Part shown: positions 15,794 through 25,044 of the stretch, piece by piece
Layout: each line of letters starts with the position of its first letter
Position numbering within the stretch: position 1 is the first letter of the stretch
NCBI RefSeq assembly: GCF_002920615.1
Contig: NZ_PQSU01000033.1
Coordinates: 36,720 to 100,719, forward strand
Origin: Streptomyces sp. Ru62
Lineage (GTDB): Bacteria; Actinomycetota; Actinomycetes; Streptomycetales; Streptomycetaceae
Length of the DNA stretch: 64,000 nucleotides
Direction of reading: 5' to 3'
Made by a program: the position numbers and the translations under genes
The notes under the pieces: generated by a model
Database searches by the model: none
Seen by the model: only the letters and a program-made list of their open reading frames with translations
What the model was told of the DNA's origin: nothing

Positions 15794-16210
15794 GGCCGGG
15801 CACCACCTGATGCCGCTGTGGGTGAGCGCCCGGGACGTCGGGCCGACCGGGTGAGCACCGGCCGCCGTCCACGAGCGCCGGGACGCCGCAGGGAGCTGCG
15901 CGAGGACCGGCCCCGCACTCGGCGTCACAGGCACCACCCGAGCCGCCTCGGCACCACCGGCCGCACGCAGGCTCCACCGGCCCCGCGGGAAGCCACACGA
16001 GCGGCAACCGCCCGAGCGAACGCCGCGGGACATCGCATCGAGCCCCGCCGGCGCCGGCCCCGACGGCGCCCGAGCCGCGTGGACGTCCCCCGCGTGAGCG
16101 CCGGGGCACCCCGTGCGCCGGACTGGATCTTGCGTGGCAGCATGGCCGTAGCCGCGGCGCCGGGCGGGCATCCGCCGCCCGCGCCATCTCCGAGGGAGGG
16201 CCTTCTCACC
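15794..16210. other. 417-bp intergenic region
   Basis: No gene, clear hairpin or repeat recognised. Reading frames through it are Arg/Pro-rich and unconvincing. A ribosome site GGGAGGG at its right end serves the hydrolase gene at 16211. Confidence 0.4.
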
Positions 16211-16966
16211 ATGACCGATGTCCAGGCGACCGCCGTCGACATCCCCACCGAGGACGGCGTCGCCGACGCCTACCTCGTCCATCCGGCCGACGGCCGCCCC
16301 CGTCCGGCCGTGCTCTTCTACCAGGACGCCTACGGTCTGCGGCCGCATCTGCGGTCGATGGCCGACCGGCTCGCCGGCGCCGGTTACACGGTGCTGGTGC
16401 CGAACGTGTTCTACCGCCTGGGCCGGACGCCGGTCCTGGAGCTGCCCGAGTTCATCGACCCGGGCGCCGACCCGACCCTCTGGGAGCGGCTCGGTCCGAT
16501 CGTGGCCGGGCTGACAGCGGACCAGGTCAGGCAGGACGCGGACGCCTATCTGCGGTGGCTGGCCGACAGCCCCGTCGCGGCCGACGGCCCGGTCGCGCTG
16601 ACCGGCTACTGCATGGGCGCCCGGCTCGTGCTGTGGACCGCGGGCGCCCACCCGGACCGGGTCGCGGCGGGGGCCGGCTTCCACGGCGGGCGCCTCGCCA
16701 CCGACGACCCGGACAGCCCGCACCTCCAGGCCCCGGACATCACCGCGGAGCTCTACTTCGGGCACGCCGACGAGGACCCGTCGCTGCCCCCGGAGCAGGT
16801 GGCGCGCTTCGAGGAGGCGTTGACCGCCGCCGGAGTGCGGCACACCTGCGAGGTGTACGCCGGTGCCCACCACGGCTACACCCAGGCGGACACCCCGGCC
16901 TACGACCAGGAGGCCGACGAGCGGCACTGGGCGGCACTGCTCGGCCTGCTCAAGCGCACGTTCTGA
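16211..16966 (+). CDS. Dienelactone hydrolase family protein
   Basis: 251 residues. An alpha/beta hydrolase with the Cys nucleophile of this family: TGYCMGARLV (C134), the acid in FGHADED (probably D187) and the His in AGAHHGY (H221). VLFYQDAYGLRPHLRSMADRLA is the typical N-terminal strand and oxyanion region. Classical members open dienelactones in chloroaromatic breakdown; many actinobacterial paralogues act as general esterases. No aromatic-degradation genes are adjacent. No signal peptide. Confidence 0.9.
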   Translation: MTDVQATAVDIPTEDGVADAYLVHPADGRPRPAVLFYQDAYGLRPHLRSMADRLAGAGYTVLVPNVFYRLGRTPVLELPEFIDPGADPTLWERLGPIVAGLTADQVRQDADAYLRWLADSPVAADGPVALTGYCMGARLVLWTAGAHPDRVAAGAGFHGGRLATDDPDSPHLQAPDITAELYFGHADEDPSLPPEQVARFEEALTAAGVRHTCEVYAGAHHGYTQADTPAYDQEADERHWAALLGLLKRTF

Positions 16967-17117
16967 CGCTGTGCACGCGCATGTCCTGACGGTGTTCGCG
17001 CCCACGTCACGACACTGCTGAAGCGCACGTCCTGACGCCGGTCCGGCGCCCGCCCGACGGCGGGCGCCGGACCGATCCTGTCCATGTCATTGACATGCAC
17101 TCGTCTCAGCATGAGTC

Positions 17118-17131
17118 TGAGAGCGCTCTCA
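17118..17131. promoter_or_regulatory. LacI-family operator TGAGAGCGCTCTCA
   Basis: Perfect 14-bp palindrome with a central CG, 52 bp upstream of the glucanase start. It closely resembles the site of the cellulose/cellobiose regulator CebR (TGGGAGCGCTCCCA), differing at one symmetric pair. This suggests control by CebR or a related LacI repressor that responds to beta-glucan oligosaccharides. Confidence 0.7.
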
Positions 17132-17182
17132 AGCCGGTACGGACCAAGTCCGTACGACCCCGACCCCACACGGAGGTGGAGA

Positions 17183-18397
17183 GTGCCTCACAGGCTCACC
17201 CGCCGCGCGCTTCCCCGTCGCGCGCTCCCCCTGGCCGCCGCCGCGGCGCTGCTCGGCGGACTGCTCGCCCTCGGCGCACCCGAGCGCGCCGACGCCGCCG
17301 TCCCCGACACCATCCCCCTGAAGATCACCAACAACTCGGGCCGTTCCGAGCCGGTGTACATCTACGACCTCGGCACCCAGCTCTCCTCGGGACGGCAGGG
17401 CTGGGCCGACGCGAGCGGCGCCTTCCACGCCTGGCCGGCGGGCGGCAATCCGCCGACTCCCGCACCGGACGCGGCGATACCCGGCCCGGCCGCCGGGCAG
17501 TCCATGACCATCCGCATCCCCAAGTTCTCCGGCCGCGTCTACTTCTCGTACGGCCAGAAGCTCGACTTCCGGCTCACCACGGGCGGGTTGGTGCAGCCGG
17601 CCGTCCAGAACCCGTCCGACCCCAACCGGAACATCCTCTTCAACTGGTCGGAGTACACGCTCAACGACTCCGGGCTGTGGCTCAACAGCACCCAGGTGGA
17701 CATGTTCTCGGCTCCGTACGCGGTCGGGGTGCAGCGGGCCGACGGCAGCGTCAGCAGCACCGGTCACCTGAAGTCCGGCGGCTGGAACGGCTTCTTCAAC
17801 GCGCTCCGCGCCCAGCCCGGGGGCTGGGCGGGCCTGATCCAGACCCGCTCCGACGGCACCGTGCTGCGCGCGCTGTCCCCGCTGTACGGCGTGGAGACCG
17901 GCGCGCTGCCGGCGAGCGTGATGGACGACTACGTGAACCGGGTCTGGCAGAAGTACACGACGTCGACGCTGACCGTCACGCCGTTCGCGGACCAGCCGAA
18001 CACCAAGTACTACGGCCGTGTCTCGGGGAACGTCATGAACTTCACCAACGCCTCCGGCGCGGTCGTCACCAGCTTCCAGAAGCCGGACGCGGCCAGCATC
18101 TTCGGTTGCCACAAGCTGCTGGACGCACCCAACGACCAGGTCCGCGGGCCCATCTCCCGTACGCTGTGCGCCGGTTTCAACCGGTCGACCCTGCTGGTGA
18201 ACCCCAGCCAGCCGGACACCACGACGGCGAACTTCTACCGGGACGCGGTGACCAACCACTACGCGCGCGCGATCCACGCGCAGACCGCCGACGGCAAGGC
18301 GTACGCGTTCGCCTTCGACGACGTCGGCAACCAGGAGTCACTGGTGCACGACGGCAGCCCGCAGCAGGCGTACCTGACGCTGGATCCGCTGAGCTGA
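17183..18397 (+). CDS. Secreted GH64 family beta-1,3-glucanase
   Basis: 404 residues; GTG 17183 follows GGAGGTGGAGA. A twin-Arg-containing, hydrophobic signal sequence (RRALPRRALPLAAAAALLGG) ends near residue 38. The mature protein, starting VPDTIPLKITNNSG and containing SEPVYIYDLGTQL, FSYGQKLDFRL, FNWSEYTLNDSGLWLN and SGGWNGFFNAL, matches GH64 laminaripentaose-producing beta-1,3-glucanases. It should release pentasaccharides from laminarin or fungal cell-wall glucan outside the cell. There is no appended carbohydrate-binding module. An operator palindrome precedes it and a strong terminator follows. Confidence 0.9.
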   Translation: MPHRLTRRALPRRALPLAAAAALLGGLLALGAPERADAAVPDTIPLKITNNSGRSEPVYIYDLGTQLSSGRQGWADASGAFHAWPAGGNPPTPAPDAAIPGPAAGQSMTIRIPKFSGRVYFSYGQKLDFRLTTGGLVQPAVQNPSDPNRNILFNWSEYTLNDSGLWLNSTQVDMFSAPYAVGVQRADGSVSSTGHLKSGGWNGFFNALRAQPGGWAGLIQTRSDGTVLRALSPLYGVETGALPASVMDDYVNRVWQKYTTSTLTVTPFADQPNTKYYGRVSGNVMNFTNASGAVVTSFQKPDAASIFGCHKLLDAPNDQVRGPISRTLCAGFNRSTLLVNPSQPDTTTANFYRDAVTNHYARAIHAQTADGKAYAFAFDDVGNQESLVHDGSPQQAYLTLDPLS

Positions 18398-18403
18398 CAT
18401 GCG

Positions 18404-18441
18404 AGCGGTCCCGCACCCGGACGGCCGGGTGCGGGACCGCT
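18404..18441. terminator. Terminator hairpin, 17-bp perfect stem
   Basis: AGCGGTCCCGCACCCGG pairs with CCGGGTGCGGGACCGCT around ACGG. It lies between the convergent glucanase and M4 protease genes and can serve both. Confidence 0.8.
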
Positions 18442-18456
18442 GTCGTCAGTGCCGGA

Positions 18457-20859
18457 TCAGCCGGTCGTCAGGGACGTGTCGTCCACGACGAAGCTGGTCT
18501 GGAGGGAGGAGTCCTCCACGCCGTTGAACTTCAGTGTGACCGTGGAACCCGCCAGCGAGGACAGGTCGAAGGTCTTCTGGCTGTAGCCGGAGGCCGCGTT
18601 GAGGTTCGAGTAGGTCGCGAGGGTCTTCGAACCGGCGGTCACCGTCAGCTTGTCGTACTGGGTGCTGGTGGTGGTCTCGGCGGTGTCGACGTGCAGGTAG
18701 AAGGTCAGCGTCGCCTTGCAGCCCGCGGGGATCGTCACCGACTGGGAGACGCTGTCGGTGTGCGAGGAGCCGTACCCGTCCAGCCAGGCCTTGTAGGAGC
18801 CGCTGTGGGCCGCCTCACCGCTGTCCGTGGTGATGACGCCGCTGGTCGCCGTCCAGCCGGTGCTGCCCGACTCGAAGCCGGGGTTGCTCAGCAGCTGGGT
18901 GGAGGTGCAGCCGCCGCCGGTCGCGCTGACCGTCCAGCCGAAGGTGGCGGTGCCGGTCGCGCCGGTGGAGTCCTTCACCGTGACGGTGGTGCTGGAGGTG
19001 CCCGCCGTGGTGGGCGTACCCGAGATCAGACCGGTCGAGCTGTTGATCGACAGGCCGGCCGGCAGACCGGAGGCGCTGTAGGTCAGCGCGCCGCTGTTGG
19101 TGCTGCTCGCCTGGATCTGCAGGTTCACGGCGGTGCCGACGGTGGCGGACTGGCTGCCCGGGTTGGTGACCGTCACCCCGCTGCTCGGCGGGTTGATGTG
19201 GCCGCCGACGTTGATGCCGGCGAACGCGTTGCCCACCCCGGCGTACTGCGTGGAGTTGGTGCCGTACAGCGCGGCCGCCGCGTTGAGGGCGGCGGTGCGG
19301 GCGCCGGCGTAGTTGGTGCTGGACGTCATGTACGTCGTCAGCGCCTTGTACCAGATCTTCAGCGCGGCGTCGCGGCCGATGCCGGTGACGGCGACGCCGT
19401 CGGAGGTCGGGCTGTTGTAGGTCACACCGTTGATGACCTTGGTGCCGCTGCCCTCGGACAGCAGGTAGAACATGTGGTTCGCCGGGCCGGAGGAGTAGTG
19501 CACGTCCAGGTTGCCGACGCCGGAGTACCAGCTGTCCGCCGAACCGCCGTCCTTGCTCGGCTTGTCCATGTACCGCAGCGGCGAGCCGTCGCCGTTGATG
19601 TCGATCTTCTCGCCGATGAGGTAGTCACCGACGTCCTTGGAGTTGTTCGCGTAGAACTCCACGCCGGTGCCGAAGATGTCGGAGGTGGCCTCGTTCAGGC
19701 CGCCGGACTCGCCCGAGTAGTTCAGGCCCGCGGTGTTGGAGGTGACGCCGTGGCTCATCTCGTGGCCGGCCACGTCCAGCGAGGTCAGGGCGTGGGTGTT
19801 GCCCGAGCCGTCGCCGTAGGTCATGCAGAAGCAGCTGTCGTCCCAGAAGGCGTTGACGTAGCCGCTGCTGTAGTGGACGCGGCTGTAGGCGGCGACGCCG
19901 TCGTTGCGGATGCCGCTGCGCCCGAAGGTGTTCTTGTAGAAGTCCCAGGTCTCCTGTGCGCCGTAGGCGGCGTCGGCGCCCGCGGTCTGGGTGTTGGAGC
20001 CGGTCCCGTCGCCCCAGACGTCGTCGGCGTCGGTCATCAGGGTGCCGGTGCCGGAGGTGCCCTTGTTGAGGTTGTACGTCTTGTGGCCGCCGCGCGTGGT
20101 GTCGTACAGCTGGTACGTCGAGCCCGACAGCGTGGTGTTGAGGGTGACGGTGCCGCTGTACTGGGTGTTGCCGGTGCCGGTCTTGATCGCCTGGTACCGG
20201 TACAGCTCCTTGCCGGTGGTGGCGTCGGTGATGACGTGCAACTGGCTGGGCGTGCCGTCGTCCTGGAGGCCGCCGACCACCGTCTCCCAGGCGAGCTTCG
20301 GGGTGCCGTCGCCGGCCCAGATCACCTTGCGGGCGCTGTCGGTGGAGGGCTTCTCGGCCTTCAGGGACTTCGCGGCCTTCAGGGCCCTGGTCGCGGCGGC
20401 GGCCTTGCTGACGGTCGCGGTGGTGGAAGGCACCTTGATCGTGCGCTTGTTGTTGAAGGTGGTGCTCACGGTCCCCTTGGCCAGCGAGGCGGGCGGGGTG
20501 TGCACGACGAGGTCGCCGCCGAGGACGGGCAGTCCGGCGTAGGTGCGCTCGTACCGCGTGTGCAGGGTGCCGTCGTTGTCCTTGACGACGTCCCTGACGA
20601 CCAGCTTCTCCTGGGCGCCGAGGCCGAGGGTGCGGGCGGTCGTGGCGGTCTGCTGCCGGGCGCTCTTGATCAGCGCCTGGTGCTGGGCCGGGCTGAGCTT
20701 GGCCTCCAGGCCGCCGGCGCGCAGGGGGCTGGGGTGGGCAGCGGCCGGTGCGGCGGTCGCCGGAACCGCCTGGAGACCGACGGCGAGGAAGGCCGCGGTG
20801 GAGACCAGGGCGGCTCCGACCGTGGCCCGCTTGTGGGGAAGGGGTCTGTGGGGTCTCAC
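18457..20859 (-). CDS. Secreted M4 (thermolysin-family) metalloprotease with C-terminal Ig and P-like domains
   Basis: 800 residues; GTG 20859 has GGAGGAG upstream. Order: signal peptide (1-37), FTP/PepSY-type propeptide (about 50-225), peptidase (about 230-530) with zinc ligands H366-E-M-S-H370 and E390 (GGLNEATSD) and proton donor H454 (LDVHYSSG). Then a putative Ig domain (about 535-625: SATVGTAVNLQIQASS, GLPAGLSINSSTGLISG) and a C-terminal jelly-roll-like domain (about 630-800: LLSNPGFESGSTGWT). The extra domains probably bind polymer or protein substrate. It digests protein outside the cell; the propeptide inhibits and folds it. Confidence 0.95.
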   Translation of the reverse strand: MRPHRPLPHKRATVGAALVSTAAFLAVGLQAVPATAAPAAAHPSPLRAGGLEAKLSPAQHQALIKSARQQTATTARTLGLGAQEKLVVRDVVKDNDGTLHTRYERTYAGLPVLGGDLVVHTPPASLAKGTVSTTFNNKRTIKVPSTTATVSKAAAATRALKAAKSLKAEKPSTDSARKVIWAGDGTPKLAWETVVGGLQDDGTPSQLHVITDATTGKELYRYQAIKTGTGNTQYSGTVTLNTTLSGSTYQLYDTTRGGHKTYNLNKGTSGTGTLMTDADDVWGDGTGSNTQTAGADAAYGAQETWDFYKNTFGRSGIRNDGVAAYSRVHYSSGYVNAFWDDSCFCMTYGDGSGNTHALTSLDVAGHEMSHGVTSNTAGLNYSGESGGLNEATSDIFGTGVEFYANNSKDVGDYLIGEKIDINGDGSPLRYMDKPSKDGGSADSWYSGVGNLDVHYSSGPANHMFYLLSEGSGTKVINGVTYNSPTSDGVAVTGIGRDAALKIWYKALTTYMTSSTNYAGARTAALNAAAALYGTNSTQYAGVGNAFAGINVGGHINPPSSGVTVTNPGSQSATVGTAVNLQIQASSTNSGALTYSASGLPAGLSINSSTGLISGTPTTAGTSSTTVTVKDSTGATGTATFGWTVSATGGGCTSTQLLSNPGFESGSTGWTATSGVITTDSGEAAHSGSYKAWLDGYGSSHTDSVSQSVTIPAGCKATLTFYLHVDTAETTTSTQYDKLTVTAGSKTLATYSNLNAASGYSQKTFDLSSLAGSTVTLKFNGVEDSSLQTSFVVDDTSLTTG

Positions 20860-21151
20860 TCGTACTCCTCCTGCTGCGGCCGCCGGTCGGCGGCCGGTGA
20901 CAGACGGGCAGAGGGGTCTGCTGCCCGGGGTGAGCTGAGCTGTGCGGGACCGTGATCCGAGAACGGGTGGGGTGGATCAGCGTGCTGAGGAGAATGACAG
21001 CATTGACCGAGCCATGTCACCTCACGGCGGGTCAATCGAGGGTTTTCCCTATCGGCCCGGAAGCACGAACAGGGAGGTGACAGGGGGGCCTTGAGGCATA
21101 GGTTGGGCGGTGGCGGAATCCATGCCTTGGCTGAAACGAGGGGCACGACTC
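20860..21151. other. Divergent intergenic region, M4 protease versus methyltransferase
   Basis: 292 bp, moderately AT-rich around 20990-21060. TAGGTT at 21099-21104 could be a -10 box for the plus strand. No gene seen. Confidence 0.4.
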
Positions 21152-21967
21152 ATGACCGATCCGGCCACGACGCCCGTGTCAGCGGCGCACCAGCAGATCG
21201 ACACGTCGGTGCCGCACTCCGCCCGCATCTGGAACCACTGGCTCGGCGGCACGGACAACCACCCCGTCGACCAACAGGCCGGCGACGCGTACACCGCCGT
21301 CTTCCCCGGCATCGTCACCATCGCCCGTAGCAGCCGCGCCTTCCTGCGCCGCGCCGTCACCCACCTGGTCCGCGAGGCGGGCATCCGGCAGTTCCTGGAC
21401 GTCGGCGCCGGCCTGCCGACCGCCGAGAACACCCATGAGGTCGCCCAGCGGCTCGCACCCGGATCACGGATCGTGTACGTCGACAACGACCCGATGGTCC
21501 TGGCCCACGCCCGGGCGCTGCTCGACTCCTCCCCCGAGGGCGCGACCGCCTACGTCGACGCCGATGTCACGGACCCGGACCGCATCCTCGCGGCCGCCGC
21601 CGAGACGCTGGACCCGGCCCGGCCGACCGGGCTCATCCTCAGCAACGTCCTGGGCCATGTCGCCGACCACGGCCAGGCCCGCTCCATCGTCGCCCGGCTG
21701 ATGGCCGCCCTGCCTCCGGGCAGCCACCTCTGCGTCAACGACGGGTCGTCGGGCATCGATCCGGTCTTCGAGCGGGCCCAGGAGGTCTACAACAACAGCG
21801 GCGCCGTCCCGTACCACCTGCGCACCGTCGAGGAGATCACCTCGTACTTCGACGGCCTGCACCTCGTCGACCCCGGCGTCGTACCGGTCACCCGGTGGCG
21901 CCCGGAGCCCGGCTCACCCGCCCCGGTGGTCGTCGCGGAGCACGGAGGGATCGCCCGGAAGTCCTGA
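21152..21967 (+). CDS. SAM-dependent methyltransferase, DUF574 / SCO-type family
   Basis: 271 residues. I prefer ATG 21152 (GAGGGG 9 bases upstream); an in-frame GTG at 21110 would fit a leaderless start after TAGGTT. The family marks are DTSVPHSARIWNHWLGGTDNHPVD near the start, FLDVGAGLPTAENTHEVAQ (SAM-binding glycine loop) and IVYVDNDPMVLAHARALL (acidic residue for ribose). Large families of these are found in Streptomyces; the acceptor substrates are unknown. Cytoplasmic. Confidence 0.85.
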   Translation: MTDPATTPVSAAHQQIDTSVPHSARIWNHWLGGTDNHPVDQQAGDAYTAVFPGIVTIARSSRAFLRRAVTHLVREAGIRQFLDVGAGLPTAENTHEVAQRLAPGSRIVYVDNDPMVLAHARALLDSSPEGATAYVDADVTDPDRILAAAAETLDPARPTGLILSNVLGHVADHGQARSIVARLMAALPPGSHLCVNDGSSGIDPVFERAQEVYNNSGAVPYHLRTVEEITSYFDGLHLVDPGVVPVTRWRPEPGSPAPVVVAEHGGIARKS

Positions 21968-21986
21968 CGTCCGGCATCGACGCTGT

Positions 21987-22274
21987 TCACAGGCGCACGG
22001 TCAGCTCCACGGTCGCCTCGTCGCCCACCGCGAGCCCTTCCGGCGTACGCACCGCCTTCTTCAGCGGGAGCAGATAGGTGCCGTCCTTCGGGAAGAGCGA
22101 GGTGGCGAAGTGCGTTCGGCCGATCCTGGCGGTGACGGGGATCGCGCCCCAGCCGTAGGTGGCCTGGGCGGCCACCTCGGCGATGTCCGCGGACTCCTGG
22201 TCGGGCACGGTGACGAAGTAGTACGGCGACGGCCCTCGCCACTCGACGACCCGGCCGGCGAAGGAGAGTTCCAT
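21987..22274 (-). CDS. DUF1905 domain-containing protein
   Basis: 95 residues from ATG 22274. MELSFAGRVVEWRGPSPYYFVTVPD, then GWGAIPVTARIGRTHFATSLFPKDGTYLLPLKKAVR and GDEATVEL are the beta-barrel core of DUF1905 proteins. These small proteins are sometimes fused to a YdeI-like domain; the biochemical role is unknown. The start has only a weak ribosome site. It converges with the methyltransferase gene, 19 bp apart. Confidence 0.85.
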   Translation of the reverse strand: MELSFAGRVVEWRGPSPYYFVTVPDQESADIAEVAAQATYGWGAIPVTARIGRTHFATSLFPKDGTYLLPLKKAVRTPEGLAVGDEATVELTVRL

Positions 22275-22403
22275 GCGTTCCGATTCCGTTCGGGAGGAGG
22301 GTGCACGCCGTCGCGCAGAGCGTAGCGTGCCCCGAACCGGCCCGGCGCCTGGGCGGGTTGGGCGGGACCCCGGCATTCCGCCGCTGACCGGGGCGTTGTT
22401 ACC

Positions 22404-23924
22404 GTGCACCGCGTGTCTGACTCCTCACGCGATACCGCACAGGGCGCCGGCTGGGGCGCGGCCGAACCCGGCACCTACAGGCGGCTGATGCCGGACCACG
22501 TCGAGAAGCTGTCGTGGCTGGATCCGCGCGTCCTGTGGGCCGCCCGCAACGGCGTGCTGGCGTCCTGGTTCGGCGATCCGACCGGCCGTACCCGCAGCCG
22601 CTGGGTGGCCTCGCGGGCGGCCGCGGGAGCGCCCGCGGACAAGGTGATCCGGCGGGACGTGCCGGAGCGGTTCTCCTTCATGGTCATCGGGGACACGGGT
22701 GAGGGGGACGACTCCCAGTACTCCGTCATACCCGGCTTCCTGAGGACAAGTCAGGGCACCGACTTCGCGGTGATCGCCAGCGATGTCATCTATCCCGTCG
22801 GCAGCGCCGACGACTACGGCGACAAGTTCTTCCGGCCGTACCAGGACTATCCCGCGCCGATCTACGCGATCCCCGGGAACCACGACTGGTACGAGGACCT
22901 CGGCGCCTTCATGCGCGTCTTCTGCGCCGACACCCCGCCGCCCGGCCCGGAGCCCCGGCCCCGCCCGCTCACCCGCGCCTGGTTGCGTTCGCTGCTGTGG
23001 CACCGGGCGCGCCCCGCCGACGAGCAACGGCTCGCCGAGGCACGGACGTTGCGCGCGGCACCGGGCCAACAGGCCGTACAGCCGGGCCCGTACTGGGCGA
23101 TCGACGCGGGACCGGTGCGGATCGTCGGCATCGACACCGGTCTGCTGGGCACGGTCGACGCCGAACAGGGCGCCTGGCTGAGGGAGATCTCCACAGGGCC
23201 CCGGCCGAAGATCCTGGTCACCGGATCACCGTTGTACGTCGACGGGGAGCACCACCCCTGCCCCATCGAGGGCGGCGGCACGGTGGACGAGATCGTCCGG
23301 GCCCCCGAGCACCACTACGTGGCCGCGATCGGCGGCGACATCCACAACTACCAGCGGTATCCGGTCGACGTGGACGGCCGCACCATCCAGTACGTCGTCG
23401 CGGGCGGCGGCGGGGCGTTCATGCACGCCACGCACACCATCCCGCGCGTCTCGGTCGGTGGTGTCACCGAGGACGCGTTCCGCTGCTACCCGCTGCGCGG
23501 CGACTCGCTCGCCTTCTACAGCCGCCTGTACGGCCGCAGGCTCCGGCTGCGGCGTTTCTTCACCCTCACCGAGGCGGAGGCGACGGCCGTGATCGCCGAA
23601 CGGCTCGGCATCGAGCCGGCCCGTGCCCCCGGCCCGGACGTCCGGGTCACCCGCCGTGCCCGCCTGGTCGCGAGCCTCCTCGGAGCCGGCCGCCGCCCCG
23701 GCCGGCCCGCCCGGTTCCGGCTGCCCGTCCGGAAGATCTACACCCAGCTGTTCTCACCGTCCTCCGCCACCTACAGCCCGCCCTTCTTCAAGTGCTTCCT
23801 GCGGCTGGACGTCGGTCCGGACGCGGTCCGGCTGCGCTGCTTCGCCGCGACCGGCAACCGCGCGCAGGAACTCGACCCGCCGGTCGAGGACGAGGTCGTC
23901 ATCCCGCTGTCCCGGCCGGCGTGA
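22404..23924 (+). CDS. Metallophosphoesterase (calcineurin-like)
   Basis: 506 residues; GTG 22404 looks leaderless (a second GTG at 22413 is possible). The two-metal phosphoesterase motifs are in order: MVIGDTGEGDDS (about residue 97), the altered second motif IASDVIYPVGSADDYG where Asp replaces the usual GDxx layout, IPGNHDWYEDL, and IGGDIHNYQRY. A long C-terminal part (about 350-506) with Arg-rich helices and AGRRPGRPARF is less conserved and may touch the membrane or nucleic acid. Likely a phosphatase or phosphodiesterase with unknown substrate. Confidence 0.8.
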   Translation: MHRVSDSSRDTAQGAGWGAAEPGTYRRLMPDHVEKLSWLDPRVLWAARNGVLASWFGDPTGRTRSRWVASRAAAGAPADKVIRRDVPERFSFMVIGDTGEGDDSQYSVIPGFLRTSQGTDFAVIASDVIYPVGSADDYGDKFFRPYQDYPAPIYAIPGNHDWYEDLGAFMRVFCADTPPPGPEPRPRPLTRAWLRSLLWHRARPADEQRLAEARTLRAAPGQQAVQPGPYWAIDAGPVRIVGIDTGLLGTVDAEQGAWLREISTGPRPKILVTGSPLYVDGEHHPCPIEGGGTVDEIVRAPEHHYVAAIGGDIHNYQRYPVDVDGRTIQYVVAGGGGAFMHATHTIPRVSVGGVTEDAFRCYPLRGDSLAFYSRLYGRRLRLRRFFTLTEAEATAVIAERLGIEPARAPGPDVRVTRRARLVASLLGAGRRPGRPARFRLPVRKIYTQLFSPSSATYSPPFFKCFLRLDVGPDAVRLRCFAATGNRAQELDPPVEDEVVIPLSRPA

Positions 23925-24014
23925 CCGGAGGGACCGGCCGAACTGATCACACGGTTGTCACACTCGCCTGCGAGAATCGATGCGGAGGCCGTCGTACGAC
24001 CGCTGGAGGAGCCC

Positions 24015-25043
24015 GTGCCGTCCACCCTTCGCCCGTTGCGCAAGCTGGGCTTCCTCACCATCGGCCTGTTCGACCCGGCGGACCCGGGCCGGGGCCACGA
24101 GTCCACCCTGGAGATCATCGAGCTGGGCGAGCGGCTCGGCTTCGACAGCGCCTGGGTCCGCCACCGGCATCTCCAGTACGGCATCTCGTCCCCGGTCGCC
24201 GTGCTGGCCGCCGCCTCGCAGCGCACCCGCCGGATCGCGCTGGGCACCGCGGTGACACCGCTCGGCTGGGAGAACCCGCTGCGGCTCGCCGAGGACCTCG
24301 CGACGGTCGACGTGCTGTCCGGCGGCCGGCTGAACCCGGGCGTCAGCGTGGGCCCGCCCCTGCACTACGACCAGGTCAAGGACGCCCTCTACCCGGACAC
24401 CGCCGACGCGGAGGACTTCTCCTACGAGCGCGTGCGGCGGCTGCTGGACCTGGTGCGCGGCAAGCCCGCCACCGACTTCAGCGGGGTGGAGGGCATCGAG
24501 GTCTTCAGTGACGTCGTCCAGCCGCACTCCCCCGGGCTCGGCCGGCGGCTGTGGTACGGCGGCGGCAGCCTCGGCTCGGCGCGCTGGGCCGGCGAGCACG
24601 GCATGAACTTCCTGACGAGCAGCGTCGTCAAGGCGGAGAACCCCGAGGCACCCCTGGACTTCGCGGAGATCCAGCTCTCCCACATCCGCGCGTTCCGCGC
24701 CCACCACCCGGACGGGGAGGCGGCCCGTGTCTCCCAGGGGCTGGTGGTGATCCCCACCGACTCGGCGACACCGCAGCAGCGCGCCAGGTACGAGGCGTAC
24801 GCGGCCGGGCGCCTGCCCCGCACGGCCTCCCCGCAGGGCCCGGCGCGGCTGCTGTTCGCGCCGGACCTGGTCGGCACCTCCGCGGAGCTGGCGGAACGGC
24901 TGCACGCGCACGCCGCGTTCCGCGAGGTCGACGAGGTGGCGTTCGCGCTGCCGTTCACGTTCGAGCACGAGGACTACGTGCAGATCCTCACCGACATGGC
25001 GACGCGGCTGGGTCCGGCGCTGGGGTGGCGGCCGGCCGGCTGA
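24015..25043 (+). CDS. LLM class flavin-dependent oxidoreductase
   Basis: 342 residues; GTG 24015 has GGAGGA 4-5 bases upstream. The luciferase-like TIM barrel is seen in LRKLGFLTIGLFDPADPG, ERLGFDSAWVRHRHLQYG, RIALGTAVTPLGWENPLRLAEDLATVDVLSGGRLNPGVSVGPP and LWYGGGSLGSARWAGEHGMNFL. Such enzymes use FMN (or F420) to oxidise small molecules. It ends one base before the stop of the convergent dioxygenase gene. The substrate is unknown. Confidence 0.88.
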   Translation: MPSTLRPLRKLGFLTIGLFDPADPGRGHESTLEIIELGERLGFDSAWVRHRHLQYGISSPVAVLAAASQRTRRIALGTAVTPLGWENPLRLAEDLATVDVLSGGRLNPGVSVGPPLHYDQVKDALYPDTADAEDFSYERVRRLLDLVRGKPATDFSGVEGIEVFSDVVQPHSPGLGRRLWYGGGSLGSARWAGEHGMNFLTSSVVKAENPEAPLDFAEIQLSHIRAFRAHHPDGEAARVSQGLVVIPTDSATPQQRARYEAYAAGRLPRTASPQGPARLLFAPDLVGTSAELAERLHAHAAFREVDEVAFALPFTFEHEDYVQILTDMATRLGPALGWRPAG

Positions 25044-25044
25044 G

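Noticed and set aside
17095..20955. 1286-codon plus-strand frame running over the glucanase, terminator and antisense of the M4 protease
   Set aside because: It passes through a strong terminator and is composed of Gly/Ala/Val/Arg shadow sequence; the real genes on both strands are unambiguous.
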